DNA of 64,000 nucleotides from Mariprofundus micogutta (GCF_001895085.1 NZ_BDFD01000005.1:58065-122064); one strand, 5' to 3'. Positions 35,893 to 44,668 are shown, counted from the stretch's first letter. Numbers and translations: made by a program. The notes: a model not told the origin generated them from the sequence alone.

Positions 35893-36831
35893 ATGCATGC
35901 GCTTGAAATTCATGGTCTGGGTAAAACTTACAATAATGGCAAAACCGCACTTCAAGATGTGAACCTGACAGTACCTCAGGGAAGTTTTTTTGCGCTGCTA
36001 GGGCCCAATGGTGCAGGTAAAAGTACGATGATTAACGTTCTGGCTGATACAGTCCGGCCGACTGCCGGCAATGTTTCCCTGTTCGGGCGTGATCTGTTTA
36101 ATGATCGTGCCTGGTGTAAAAAGCGTATGGGAGTCGTGCCGCAAGAGATTGCTTTTGACCCATTCTTCACGCCGCGAGAGGTACTGCGTTTCACATCTGG
36201 CTTATTTGGTTGCAAACCGGATGAGGCGTGGATTGATGAGCTGTTTGAACGATTGGAACTGACTGAACACAGCAAAAAGAATACACGTCAGCTCTCTGGT
36301 GGTATGCGTCGTCGCCTGCTTGTGGCACAGGCCCTGGTACACAGGCCTGAACTGGTGATATTAGACGAACCGACTGCAGGTGTTGATGTTGAACTGCGCC
36401 GTCGTCTGTGGGATTTCATGCGCGAACTGAATAATAAAGGTATCACAATTCTGTTGACGACCCATTATCTCGATGAAGCTGAAGAATTATGTGATCAAGT
36501 GGCCATTATCGATCAGGGCAATCTGCTGACTGCCCAGCCTATGCAGCAGTTGATGCAAAGCGTTGCATCTTCATATCTGTGGCTGAATTATGCCAAGCCT
36601 GTGACATTAAATGAAACAGATAAGCTGGCCCTTGCCACATACGAACCCAGAAGCAGTGAAGAAGGGCTTTGCCTGAAACTGGGGCGTCTGGACGATGGCA
36701 ATTCAACGTTTCATCAGGCCTATGAAGCTGCTGTTGCACGTTTTGGACCACCCGTGGACGCAGGTGTGCGCTCAGAAGACCTGGAAGATGTGTTCCTGCG
36801 ACTCACTGCCAGACATGGGGCGAAAGCATGA
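35893..36831 (+). CDS. ABC transporter ATP-binding protein (YadG-like)
   Basis: The 312-residue protein has Walker A LLGPNGAGKSTMINVL, Q-loop VVPQEIAFDP, signature LSGGMRRRLLVAQAL, Walker B LVILDEPTAGVDV and the H-loop TTHYLDEAEELC. About 90 further C-terminal residues follow, as in the ABC-2/YadG group. It pairs with the permease encoded next; the two overlap by ATGA at 36828. Such two-gene ABC-2 systems export lipids, drugs or polysaccharide precursors. The start at 35893 has AGGG upstream; an in-frame TTG lies six bases before it. Confidence 0.9.
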   Translation: MHALEIHGLGKTYNNGKTALQDVNLTVPQGSFFALLGPNGAGKSTMINVLADTVRPTAGNVSLFGRDLFNDRAWCKKRMGVVPQEIAFDPFFTPREVLRFTSGLFGCKPDEAWIDELFERLELTEHSKKNTRQLSGGMRRRLLVAQALVHRPELVILDEPTAGVDVELRRRLWDFMRELNNKGITILLTTHYLDEAEELCDQVAIIDQGNLLTAQPMQQLMQSVASSYLWLNYAKPVTLNETDKLALATYEPRSSEEGLCLKLGRLDDGNSTFHQAYEAAVARFGPPVDAGVRSEDLEDVFLRLTARHGAKA

Positions 36832-37598
36832 TACCAATCAATCCGCGCGGCACATGGACCCTGTTTCTACGCGAAATTCGCCGTTTTCTTAAAGTTAAAA
36901 TGCAAACCATCATCACACCTGCACTGACTGCAATTCTGTATCTGATGATTTTTCGTTATGCGATGGGAGAACGGCAGGTTCCCGGTCTGGAAATCGACTA
37001 TTTCACCTTTCTTGTTCCGGGTTTGGCTATGATGGCCATGATGCAAAACGCTTTTGCGAATACATCCAGCTCGATGATTATGGGAAAAGTTATGGGTATG
37101 CATATCTATCTGCTTATGGCACCGTTATCTGCCATTGAAGTGGTGTTTGCTTTTCTTGCTGCAGCTGTTGTGCGCGCGGTGGTCGTGGCCACAGTGTTTC
37201 TGACGGTACTCATACCATTTGTTGATCTTTCGCTTTTGCATCCGGGTGTGATTCTGCTCTATGGTATAAGTGGTAGCATTATTATGGGTGGACTTGGCCT
37301 GATTAGCGGCATGTGGGCGAAAGACTTTGATAATGTTGCCATGATTACCAACTTTGTGATTATGCCGTTAACCTTTCTCTCCGGTGTGTTTTATTCAGTG
37401 AAGCAGCTACCCGAGATCTGGCAGCAGGTTAATACCTTTAATCCATTCTTCTATTTGACTGATGGCTTCCGTTTCGGTTTCCTTGGTCTAGGTGACACGG
37501 ACCCGTTTGCTTCAATTAGTATTGTACTCGGATCAGTTATCATCACCATTCTGGCCTGCTGGTCACTGTGGTATAATGGCTGGAGAATGAAAGAGTAG
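36828..37598 (+). CDS. ABC-2 type transporter permease (YadH-like)
   Basis: The 256-residue protein has six predicted membrane helices and an amphipathic N-terminus (PINPRGTWTLFLREIRRFLK), the ABC-2 permease layout shared with YadH. Motifs include FLVPGLAMMAMMQNAFANTS, GLGLISGMWAKDFDNVAM and PLTFLSGVFYSVKQLP. It overlaps the ATPase gene by four bases and is presumably co-translated with it. The substrate is not evident from sequence or neighbours. Confidence 0.9.
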   Translation: MIPINPRGTWTLFLREIRRFLKVKMQTIITPALTAILYLMIFRYAMGERQVPGLEIDYFTFLVPGLAMMAMMQNAFANTSSSMIMGKVMGMHIYLLMAPLSAIEVVFAFLAAAVVRAVVVATVFLTVLIPFVDLSLLHPGVILLYGISGSIIMGGLGLISGMWAKDFDNVAMITNFVIMPLTFLSGVFYSVKQLPEIWQQVNTFNPFFYLTDGFRFGFLGLGDTDPFASISIVLGSVIITILACWSLWYNGWRMKE

Positions 37599-37602
37599 CA
37601 AA

Positions 37603-37634
37603 CCAACTTAAGCAATGGGTATTGCTTAAGTTGG
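37603..37634 (+). terminator. 14-bp perfect hairpin after the ABC transporter operon
   Basis: CCAACTTAAGCAAT pairs with ATTGCTTAAGTTGG around GGGT, right after the permease stop. The stem is long and perfect but no T-run follows, so termination would be weak or Rho-assisted. It overlaps the first unit of a 47-bp tandem repeat. Confidence 0.5.
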
Positions 37635-37785
37635 TGCGATAGTTCAAAAGAGAACAGAGCAATGGGTATTGCTTAAGTTGGTGCGATAGTTCAAAAGAGA
37701 ACAGAGCAATGGGTATTGCTAAAGTTGGTGCGATAGTTCTAAAGAGAACAAAGCAGTGGGTTTGCTTCACTTGGCACAATTCAAA
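37611..37785 (+). repeat. Three-plus tandem 47-bp repeats
   Basis: Units start at 37611, 37658, 37705 and (diverged, partial) 37752. Each begins AGCAATGGGTATTGCT, itself a small hairpin (AGCAAT-GGGT-ATTGCT), and contains a GTTC-AAAAGA-GAAC stem. Units one and two are identical; the third differs at two bases. The block fills the 208-base gap between the ABC permease and rlmE. Confidence 0.9.
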
Positions 37786-37806
37786 AAATGCAGATAATGA
37801 GGTTTT

Positions 37807-38451
37807 ATGTACAACTCAAAAAGCAAAGCTGCACGTAAGACATCAGCCTGGTATCAGCGCCATGCAAACGATCCTCATGTAAAAAGAGCCCAGAAAGAGG
37901 GGAAACGTTCACGTGCAGCTTTCAAGCTCACTGAAATTCTTGAACAGCATCAGTTGCAGGTTAAAAAAAATGCCGTGATTGTTGATCTCGGTTGTGCACC
38001 AGGCTCATGGAGTATTGAGCTTGCCAAACGTGTGGGTCCTGAAGGCAAAGTCATTGGTATTGACCTGTTGCCGCTCAAACCGATTGAGGGCGTTAGCCTG
38101 ATTCAGGCTGACTTTGATTCACCAGAAGGACAGAAGGCGCTTGAGGAAGCATTAGAAGGACGTGCAGTTGATATGGTGGTGTCCGATATGGCTCCGGAGA
38201 TGAGCGGCGACAAACTGGTGGATCAGATGCGTATGATAGGTCTGAACGAGATGACTTTGCATTTTGCCCGTCAGTACTTGCGTCCCGGAGGCGATGTGCT
38301 GATGAAAACTTTTATGGGTGAAGGTTATGATGCCTTCCGGCGTGATCTTGGTTTGTCATTCAAGAAGATTAAAAACATCAAACCTGCAGCCAGTCGTAAA
38401 ACGTCCCCCGAGTTTTTTCTGTTAGGTCGGGAATTTAAAGCAATCGATTAA
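37807..38451 (+). CDS. rlmE: 23S rRNA (uridine-2'-O)-methyltransferase RlmE
   Basis: The 214-residue protein has the FtsJ/RrmJ pattern: YQRHANDPHVKRAQKEGKRS at the N-terminus, SAM motif VIVDLGCAPGSWSIELA, and the catalytic tetrad K40, D127 (VVSDMAPEMSG), K167 (VLMKTFMGEG) and E202. It methylates U2552 in helix 92 of 23S rRNA late in 50S assembly. Length matches the 209 residues of E. coli RrmJ. GAGG precedes the ATG. The stop shares its bases with the convergent tadA stop (TTAA at 38448-38451). No ftsH follows, unlike in enterobacteria. Confidence 0.95.
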   Translation: MYNSKSKAARKTSAWYQRHANDPHVKRAQKEGKRSRAAFKLTEILEQHQLQVKKNAVIVDLGCAPGSWSIELAKRVGPEGKVIGIDLLPLKPIEGVSLIQADFDSPEGQKALEEALEGRAVDMVVSDMAPEMSGDKLVDQMRMIGLNEMTLHFARQYLRPGGDVLMKTFMGEGYDAFRRDLGLSFKKIKNIKPAASRKTSPEFFLLGREFKAID

Positions 38452-38915
38452 CTGTTTTTGCGTTTGTTCCGACGTGACCTGAAGAAAGACTTCAGAAGCT
38501 TACTGCTCTCATCGGCCAATACGCCCGATGTAATCTCTGCTTGATGATTTAACCTTTCATCAGACAGAATTTGGTATAAGGATTCAACTGCTCCGGTTTT
38601 TGGATCACTTGCTGCATATACCACTCGACTTATGCGAGCATGTACGATGGCACCTGCACACATCAGGCACGGTTCCAGCGTCACATAGAGCGTACTTCCA
38701 GTCAGGCGATAATTGCCGAGTGCCTGACATGCCTCTCGAATGACACGCATTTCTGCGTGGGCTGAAGCATCATCAGTTGTGATTGGTGCATTGCCCGATA
38801 CAAACTCCTCTCCATCAGCAGTGATCAGTAGTGCGCCAACAGGTACTTCGCCATTTTCCGCTGCTATTTCAGCCTGTTGCAAAGCTTTGTTCATGTAATC
38901 AGTATCACTTTGCAT
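38448..38915 (-). CDS. tadA: tRNA-specific adenosine deaminase TadA
   Basis: The 155-residue protein has the deaminase zinc site: H53 and E55 in SAHAEMRVIREA, and C83 and C86 in EPCLMCAGAIVHARI. The N-terminus ALQQAEIAAENGEVPVGALL is characteristic. TadA converts A34 to inosine in tRNA-Arg(ACG) and is essential in most bacteria. The ATG at 38915 overlaps the stop of the upstream permease gene (TGATG), so it ends an operon with the two Opp/Dpp permeases. Confidence 0.95.
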   Translation of the reverse strand: MQSDTDYMNKALQQAEIAAENGEVPVGALLITADGEEFVSGNAPITTDDASAHAEMRVIREACQALGNYRLTGSTLYVTLEPCLMCAGAIVHARISRVVYAASDPKTGAVESLYQILSDERLNHQAEITSGVLADESSKLLKSFFRSRRNKRKNS

Positions 38916-39736
38916 CAACGTTCCAGTTTCGGGTCAAAGTAATCTCTCAATCCCTCACCAAGCAGATTATATCCCAGCACTGTAATCAGAATGGCAAGGC
39001 CCGGGAACATTGAAACCCACCATGCAATTTCAATATTATCTTTTCCTTCAATAAGAATATTGCCCCAGGAAGGTGTTGGTGGTTGAACTCCCAGCCCCAG
39101 AAAAGAGAGACCGGATTCAACAAGCACAGCACCAGCAATGCCAAGTACAGCTGACACCAGAATGGGCCCCATGGCATTGGGTAGCAAATAACGCCACATC
39201 ATGCGAATAGACGGAACTCCGAGGCTTTGTGCCGCCAGAACAAACTCACGATGACGCAATGAGAGAAATTCAGCCCTTACAAGTCGTGCTACACCCATCC
39301 ATGAAGTGAGGCCTATGATGATCATAATATTCCAGATCGAGGGCTCAAGAAATGCAATCACAGCCAGAATCAGGAAAAAAGTCGGGAAGCAGAGCACCAT
39401 ATCAGTCAGGCGCATAACGATGCCATCGGTGCGACCACCATTGTATCCGGCAACGGCTCCGAGTATCAGCCCGATCAACAGGGATATGCCGACTGCGACA
39501 AAACCAACTGCCAGAGAGATTCGTGCACCGTAAAGCATGCGGGAAAAGATATCGCGCCCCAAAGTATCTGTGCCGCACCAGTGTTCCCAGGATGGCGGCA
39601 TGAGTATCACTTTGACGTTGATTTCAGATGGGTCATAGGGGGCTAGCCAAGGTGCAAACAGGGCAAGGCCTGTAATGATAGCCACGATAAGGCCACCGAT
39701 AAACATTAATGGTCGCTGCCTGGCAAAGGAAGTCAT
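38915..39736 (-). CDS. Opp/Dpp-type ABC transporter permease (OppC/DppC-like)
   Basis: The 273-residue protein has five to six membrane helices. The N-terminal signature is LFAPWLAPYDPSEIN with GTDTLGRDIFSRMLYGARIS, which defines the OppC/DppC permease group. The EAA loop LVRAEFLSLRHREFVLAAQSLGVP contacts the ATPase. It pairs with the OppB-like permease upstream (ATGA overlap). No peptide-binding protein or ATPase gene is adjacent, so the rest of the transporter must be elsewhere. Confidence 0.92.
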   Translation of the reverse strand: MTSFARQRPLMFIGGLIVAIITGLALFAPWLAPYDPSEINVKVILMPPSWEHWCGTDTLGRDIFSRMLYGARISLAVGFVAVGISLLIGLILGAVAGYNGGRTDGIVMRLTDMVLCFPTFFLILAVIAFLEPSIWNIMIIIGLTSWMGVARLVRAEFLSLRHREFVLAAQSLGVPSIRMMWRYLLPNAMGPILVSAVLGIAGAVLVESGLSFLGLGVQPPTPSWGNILIEGKDNIEIAWWVSMFPGLAILITVLGYNLLGEGLRDYFDPKLER

Positions 39737-40716
39737 GAGCCTGCTCCATGGCGGATGCGAGGATCTGCCCAGGCATAGGAGAGGTCTGCAATCAGGTTGC
39801 CCAGCAGTGTCAGCACTGCGCCAATCACGGTAATACCCATCACCAGAGGGTAGTCACGTGACATGACAGCTTCGAAAAACAACAGGCCCATGCCCGGTAG
39901 TGAGAATAGCTGCTCGACAATTACCGAGCCACCGATCAATCCGGGAATGGAGAGACCTAGCAGCGTAATAATCGGCAGCAGTGCATTTTTCAACGCCAGT
40001 CGGTATCGAATCACACCTTCGGGTACACCCATGGCACGTGCAGTTGTGATGTAATCAGAGCGTATGACATCCAGCATGCCTGTGCGCATAAACCGGCTCA
40101 TGCCGGCAAGCCCGCCAATGGCGGAGATAAATACCGGTAAGACAAGGTGTTCCAGTAGATCCATCTGCTGTTGCCAGAAGCCCATTTGCTGCCAGTTATA
40201 GTCATGTAATCCGGATATGGGTAGCCACTGTAAATTGGCGCCAAGAGAGATCATTAACAGAAGTCCCAGCCAGAAAGAAGGGATGGCAAAACCGATGAAG
40301 ACAAAGATGGTCATGCCCTTATCAAACCATGAGTCCCGGCGTACAGCACTGGCAATGCCTATGGGGATGGCAATGGCAATAATCACCATCATGGCCAGTA
40401 CATTAATCCATAGCGTTACGGGGATACGTTCCGATATTTTGTCCAGCACACTACGACCATCTGCAGAAAATGATTGGCCAAAATCCAGTACGACCAGACG
40501 ATTCAGCCAATTCCAGTATTGTTCATATAAGGGTTTGTCCAGACCGTAATAGGCACGCAGGCGTTCGATATCCTGACTGGAAACCTTCGGGTTAAACTCT
40601 TGCCCAGTAACCACCGGTTCACCCGGTGCAAGGTGCATGATTCCAAAAGATATAATAGTGATCCCCAGAAGTAGGGGGATCATTCCAGCCATGCGTTTCA
40701 TCAGATAATTAAGCAC
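39733..40716 (-). CDS. Opp/Dpp-type ABC transporter permease (OppB/DppB-like)
   Basis: The 327-residue protein shows LNYLMKRMAGMIPLLLGITI, IERLRAYYGLDKPLYEQYW and LDFGQSFSADGRSV, the OppB/DppB pattern, with six membrane helices and an EAA loop (MLDVIRSDYITTARAMGVPE). The start is GTG at 40716, which gives the family-typical N-terminus; ATG at 40701 is an alternative, and neither has a clear ribosome site. It is the first gene of the leftward group oppB-like, oppC-like, tadA. Confidence 0.92.
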   Translation of the reverse strand: MLNYLMKRMAGMIPLLLGITIISFGIMHLAPGEPVVTGQEFNPKVSSQDIERLRAYYGLDKPLYEQYWNWLNRLVVLDFGQSFSADGRSVLDKISERIPVTLWINVLAMMVIIAIAIPIGIASAVRRDSWFDKGMTIFVFIGFAIPSFWLGLLLMISLGANLQWLPISGLHDYNWQQMGFWQQQMDLLEHLVLPVFISAIGGLAGMSRFMRTGMLDVIRSDYITTARAMGVPEGVIRYRLALKNALLPIITLLGLSIPGLIGGSVIVEQLFSLPGMGLLFFEAVMSRDYPLVMGITVIGAVLTLLGNLIADLSYAWADPRIRHGAGS

Positions 40717-40805
40717 AGGGCAACTATAACCGCGAAAGCATTGAATTACATCGTATTGCTCTAAAGACAGTTTCCCTTTTTATTTCAAGGGTATAGACAT
40801 CAATC

Positions 40806-40837
40806 TTGACAATGTGTTGTAACATTGCTGGTATCAT
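40806..40837 (+). promoter_or_regulatory. Sigma-70 promoter candidate for the small exported-protein genes
   Basis: A perfect TTGACA (40806-40811) is followed, 20 bases later, by the extended -10 TGGTATCAT (40829-40837). The spacer is longer than ideal, but the extended -10 can compensate. The GTG start of the next gene lies 31 bases downstream. Confidence 0.5.
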
Positions 40838-40867
40838 CTGCTAATTATGAATCCGTGGGGGAAAACT

Positions 40868-41170
40868 GTGAAAAAAAGTTTATTCGCAATGACTATTGCA
40901 GTGATGTTTGCTTTGGCTGCACCGGTAACAACTACTGAACATGTGTCGTTTGGCTATCAGAAGGCACAGGCTGCAGAAGCTGTAGATGGCATGAAACGTT
41001 TGAAGCTTATCATTAGAAAATTGCGTGATGCGATGGGCAGCATGAAAGATTTTGATGAATTGGAAAAAGCCGGTTTGAGTAAAAAAGATGTGAACCGTAT
41101 GCGTCGTGCCATGGAAGATAAGATCAATCAGATGATGGAGGATGCGATTTATGCAATCCGCAACATCTAA
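40868..41170 (+). CDS. Small exported helical protein of unknown function
   Basis: The 100-residue protein has a signal peptide (KKSLFAMTIAVMFALAAPV, likely cleaved in KAQAAEA) and a mature part of about 65 residues that is almost all charged helix (MKRLKLIIRKLRDAMGSMKD, then DVNRMRRAMEDKINQMMEDA). The start is GTG at 40868, with GGGGGA six bases upstream; an ATG at 40847 would put a poor region before the signal peptide. It overlaps the next gene by 20 bases and shares its promoter. Not recognised. The helical mature part suggests a periplasmic oligomer or chaperone-like protein. Confidence 0.7.
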   Translation: MKKSLFAMTIAVMFALAAPVTTTEHVSFGYQKAQAAEAVDGMKRLKLIIRKLRDAMGSMKDFDELEKAGLSKKDVNRMRRAMEDKINQMMEDAIYAIRNI

Positions 41171-41723
41171 ATACATTTCTAGCATATTTGTTCGACGAAA
41201 CCGTCAGCGTTTTACGCTTTTATCTGCAGTGGCAGCATTTCTAATGCTGACCGTGACCCCATTACCTGCACATGCAGATGGTGAAATCAGGAATTTTAAT
41301 TTCGCCGTATTCCAGAAGTATGATGAAAACTTTGAATTCGAGCCGATAGTTCTTGGCAAGTTCAGTGATTTTATTCAGGCGATGAAAGGTTCTATGGTAC
41401 TGATGATTTCGCAAACGAGAAATGCGGTCAATGGCGATGTCATCAACGTACAGCAAGACGTATTACGTGATGCTGAAGGAAGCCTGAATGATATGGGTAT
41501 CAACTGCAGCCTCTCATACCTGGACTTGAGCAGTGAAGACAACACTTCCTTTGAAGTAGGGGGGTTGTGTAAAATCATTGATTCTCTGAATACGAATGTC
41601 ACTGTGATTATCCCGATGATCGCCCTGCCTGATACGGAACAGGGAATTGATGCATGGGTTGCGTTATATGAAGACGAGGAAAATGGTATTGCCTTTTACG
41701 CTAACGTCAGCTCTAGTCAGTAA
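41151..41723 (+). CDS. Exported protein of unknown function
   Basis: The 190-residue protein has a signal peptide (residues about 18-43, FTLLSAVAAFLMLTVTPLPAHA). The mature domain of about 145 residues contains two cysteines (GINCSLSYLD and GGLCKIID) that could form a disulfide. The start at 41151 is chosen because GGAGG lies nine bases upstream, inside the end of the previous gene; the two are translationally overlapped. No family was recognised. The gene is followed by a 251-base gap, then the motor-ATPase operon. Confidence 0.7.
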   Translation: MQSATSKYISSIFVRRNRQRFTLLSAVAAFLMLTVTPLPAHADGEIRNFNFAVFQKYDENFEFEPIVLGKFSDFIQAMKGSMVLMISQTRNAVNGDVINVQQDVLRDAEGSLNDMGINCSLSYLDLSSEDNTSFEVGGLCKIIDSLNTNVTVIIPMIALPDTEQGIDAWVALYEDEENGIAFYANVSSSQ

Positions 41724-41728
41724 AACTG

Positions 41729-41947
41729 CTACTCCACAATATCATTGAAGTCATAATATGATTTATATTTGGCTGCTTGATTGATATCATTAAGAAACAG
41801 CTGAAAGGTATTAATCTGTTTTTCAGTGTGTGATGCAGAGTCTGTTTTGTCTTTGTTTGAAAAAACGGGCAAGATGTACACGGTTTTGGCAGGCCATGTG
41901 GCCTGAACGGGCGCTCTGATTTTTATGAGTTTCCATAAGATGTTTAT
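41729..41947 (-). other. Open 72-codon frame without a good start, possible gene remnant
   Basis: In the gap before the ATPase gene, the minus strand is open from 41947 to a TAG at 41729-41731. It reads like protein (KIRAPVQATWPAKTVYILPV, then QLFLNDINQAAKYKSYYDF). No ATG is present; the only plausible start is GTG at 41881 (50 codons) and it has no ribosome-binding site. It may be the tail of a lost gene, or chance. Confidence 0.25.
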
Positions 41948-41974
41948 TCAATCGTGAGGGCATGGTCTGATACA

Positions 41975-44164
41975 ATGCAATTGAAGCATCAACGGCAACT
42001 GATTCAACTGGGAGTGATCAGTGAGGCTCAGATTACTGAAGCCGAACAAAGTGATCAGTTTCATAAAAAAGGTTTACTCCTGTGTCTTCTTGAGATGCAT
42101 AATGTAGATAGCAGCACACTACTTAATGCAGTATCCAAAATTTATAAAACCCCATATGTAGATATTACTAATCTGACCATTGATGACAGTTTACTGGAAC
42201 TCTGTTCTGAAAAGCTGTGCATGCAATACGACTTTGTACCTATTTCCCAAAATGAAACAGATCTGTTGATTGCAACCGGAAACCCGCTTGATGTGAATAT
42301 GCTTAATGCACTGGGGTTTAAGCTGGGGAAACGCATAGTGCCCCGTTTTACCCACCCGGATTATATTCAACGCAAAATTTCTGATAGTTATAGTAATAGT
42401 GATTCGGCATTTGATGCTGCGATGGAAGGGCTTGATGATGAGCATGCGCTTACCCAGGAGATTGACTCTGGTACGGTGTCGGCAAACCTGGATGAGCTAA
42501 AACGCGGTGCCGAAGATTCCCCCATTTTCAAGCTGGTGAACGGAATCATTGTACAGGCAATGAAGATTGGTAGTTCGGATGTGCATATTGAACCCGGTGA
42601 GCGCCAGAGTGTGGTGCGTTTGCGTGTGGATGGTCGACTGCGTCCTATGCTGAAGTTTCCCTCCAAGGCGCACCCTCTGGTGGTCTCGCGCATTAAAATC
42701 ATGTCCAAACTGGATATTGCCAATGCCCGTACACCTCAGGATGGACGTACCCGCATCAAGCTATGGGGTAAAAGCTATGATATGCGTATCTCCACTTTAC
42801 CGGCTATGCATGGTGAAAAAGTTGTCATGCGTATTCTGGACAAAGGCGGACTTGCACTGAGTCTGGATGTGCTCTGCTTTGAAGAGTTGGCCTATAAGCG
42901 GGTCAGGGAATGCATTAAGCTGCCAACGGGGGCGATACTTGTGACCGGCCCGACGGGCAGTGGCAAAACGACGACGCTGTATTCATTTCTGCATCATATC
43001 AAAGATGAAGAGATGAACCTGATTACGATCGAAGATCCGGTTGAATTCCAGATCGAAGGTATCAACCAGGTACAGGTTAACCAGAAGTCCGGTATGACTT
43101 TTTCTACGGTATTACGTTCCATTCTGCGACAAGATCCGGATGTGGTGATGGTTGGTGAGATTCGTGATGAAGAAACGGCTGAGATTGCTTTGCATGCAGC
43201 TCAGACAGGTCATCTCGTATTATCAACATTGCATACCAACGATGCCCCTTCCACCATTACCAGACTTATCGATATAGGCATTGACCCGATGATGCTTGGT
43301 TCATCATTGAGTTTGATTGTTGCTCAACGTCTGGTGCGCCGTCTGTGCACAAAATGTCGCAAGGTAGGGCGCCCGAACAGTGATCTTATAGAGCGCCTGG
43401 GAATCCCTGATGACGTGGTATTTTTTGAAAAGGTAGGTTGCAAAGAATGCATGGATATCGGCTATAAAGGCCGTCTTGGCATCCATGAGGTTCTTTATGT
43501 GAATGATCGCATGCGCAAGCTGATTTCGCGCGGAGCACTGGATCGCGAACTGATGCAGGCTGCCAGAGAAGAGGGTATGTTCACCATGTTTGAGGATGGC
43601 TTGTCGAAAGCAATGGCCGGCCAGACCAGTCTTGAAGAGGTGATTCGCGTAACGACACAACCTGAAGGGTTTAAATTATATGAACATCTCGATGAAAACA
43701 TGCAGATGCTCTCATATGGAAAAGTTCAGAAAAACAGGGACCAGCGCCAGCAACAGAACACAGATACGGGCCAACAGACCATTCTTGTTGTTGATGATTC
43801 AAGCAGCGTACGAAACCTTGTCGAATTTATTCTTGATGCTGATGGATATAAAGTGCTGCAGGCAGAGGATGGCCAGCAGGCGTGGAATATGTTGCAGAGT
43901 ATGAAACCGAACCTGGTTCTGACCGATTGCGAAATGCCGAATATGACAGGTCTGGAATTGCTCCAGCGCATGCGGGAACAGGAGCGCTTTAGTGATGTGC
44001 CGATTATCCTGCTTACAGCGCGCAAGAGTGAGGAAGATGAAGTGCTGGGTTTGAAATATGGCGCTGACGATTATATCGGCAAACCTGTAGAGCCATTGAA
44101 GTTGCAGGCCAGAGTGAAAAAAACACTTGGTCTGTATGCGCATATACGCTCCAATGTACAATAA
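41975..44164 (+). CDS. PilB/GspE-type secretion ATPase fused to a CheY-like receiver
   Basis: The 729-residue protein has an N-terminal MshEN/GspE_N domain (residues 1-135) and a T2SSE ATPase: Walker A GPTGSGKT at 325-332, Asp box near ITIEDPVEF, Walker B DVVMVGEIRD, His box AAQTGHLVLSTLHTND, and zinc cysteines C458, C461, C489 and C492. After a Gln-rich linker comes a full receiver (601-729) with D607/D608, phospho-acceptor D651 (LVLTDCEMPNMTG) and K703. These ATPases power pilus or pseudopilus assembly. Chemosensory genes for CheW, a transducer and CheA follow directly. An upstream in-frame GTG at 41954 is possible. Confidence 0.92.
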   Translation: MQLKHQRQLIQLGVISEAQITEAEQSDQFHKKGLLLCLLEMHNVDSSTLLNAVSKIYKTPYVDITNLTIDDSLLELCSEKLCMQYDFVPISQNETDLLIATGNPLDVNMLNALGFKLGKRIVPRFTHPDYIQRKISDSYSNSDSAFDAAMEGLDDEHALTQEIDSGTVSANLDELKRGAEDSPIFKLVNGIIVQAMKIGSSDVHIEPGERQSVVRLRVDGRLRPMLKFPSKAHPLVVSRIKIMSKLDIANARTPQDGRTRIKLWGKSYDMRISTLPAMHGEKVVMRILDKGGLALSLDVLCFEELAYKRVRECIKLPTGAILVTGPTGSGKTTTLYSFLHHIKDEEMNLITIEDPVEFQIEGINQVQVNQKSGMTFSTVLRSILRQDPDVVMVGEIRDEETAEIALHAAQTGHLVLSTLHTNDAPSTITRLIDIGIDPMMLGSSLSLIVAQRLVRRLCTKCRKVGRPNSDLIERLGIPDDVVFFEKVGCKECMDIGYKGRLGIHEVLYVNDRMRKLISRGALDRELMQAAREEGMFTMFEDGLSKAMAGQTSLEEVIRVTTQPEGFKLYEHLDENMQMLSYGKVQKNRDQRQQQNTDTGQQTILVVDDSSSVRNLVEFILDADGYKVLQAEDGQQAWNMLQSMKPNLVLTDCEMPNMTGLELLQRMREQERFSDVPIILLTARKSEEDEVLGLKYGADDYIGKPVEPLKLQARVKKTLGLYAHIRSNVQ

Positions 44165-44182
44165 AATCAGATATGGTGATGT

Positions 44183-44629
44183 ATGCAGACTGCTAAAGAT
44201 ATTGAACAGATGAGAGATCAGGATGATATGCTACACGTAATTGTCGGTGGCAAAGATGTGCTGTTGCGCTCAACTCAAATCAAGGAGGTAGTCAGGCCGG
44301 GAGCTCTTACTGCCGTTCCAATGGCACCTGACCACCTGATAGGTTTGGCGAATATTCACGGACAAATTGTCTGTATTATTAATGTGGGGAAAGTTTCATC
44401 GCTACCATCGCCATCACTGCATGCAACAGCGCGTACACGCCTGTTAATGTTACGGCATCCAGTGATGCATGTTGGCATTTGGGTTGATGAAGTAAAAAGG
44501 ATGCAGAAAATCGATCGCGATTTGATTGCCCAAAGCACTGCGTCTGAACTATATGGAAATGTTGCACAACTTGAGCATGATGGACTCGACTATGCATTGC
44601 TTGATTGCTCACAATTACTGCAGAAATAA
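44183..44629 (+). CDS. CheW-like coupling protein
   Basis: The 148-residue protein is a single CheW domain: LHVIVGGKDVLLRSTQIKEV, AVPMAPDHLIGLANIHGQIV and VCIINVGKV, with VGIWVDEVKRM in the second subdomain. CheW links the transducer to CheA. It lies 18 bases after the ATPase-receiver gene and before the transducer gene, and probably serves the local transducer and hybrid CheA, like PilI in Pil-Chp systems. Confidence 0.88.
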   Translation: MQTAKDIEQMRDQDDMLHVIVGGKDVLLRSTQIKEVVRPGALTAVPMAPDHLIGLANIHGQIVCIINVGKVSSLPSPSLHATARTRLLMLRHPVMHVGIWVDEVKRMQKIDRDLIAQSTASELYGNVAQLEHDGLDYALLDCSQLLQK

Positions 44630-44644
44630 GAGAATCAGGCATTT

Positions 44645-44668
44645 AACAAATTAGATTGAATTTGTTTT
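44645..44668 (+). terminator. Hairpin between the CheW and transducer genes
   Basis: AACAAATT (44645-44652) pairs with AATTTGTT (44659-44666), followed by only two T. A second small stem AAACCT/AGGTTT follows (44672-44687). It may attenuate or process the operon transcript rather than end it. Confidence 0.35.

Noticed and set aside
37611..37785. Possible CRISPR array
   Set aside because: The 47-bp units are contiguous, with no spacers, and no cas genes are in the window.
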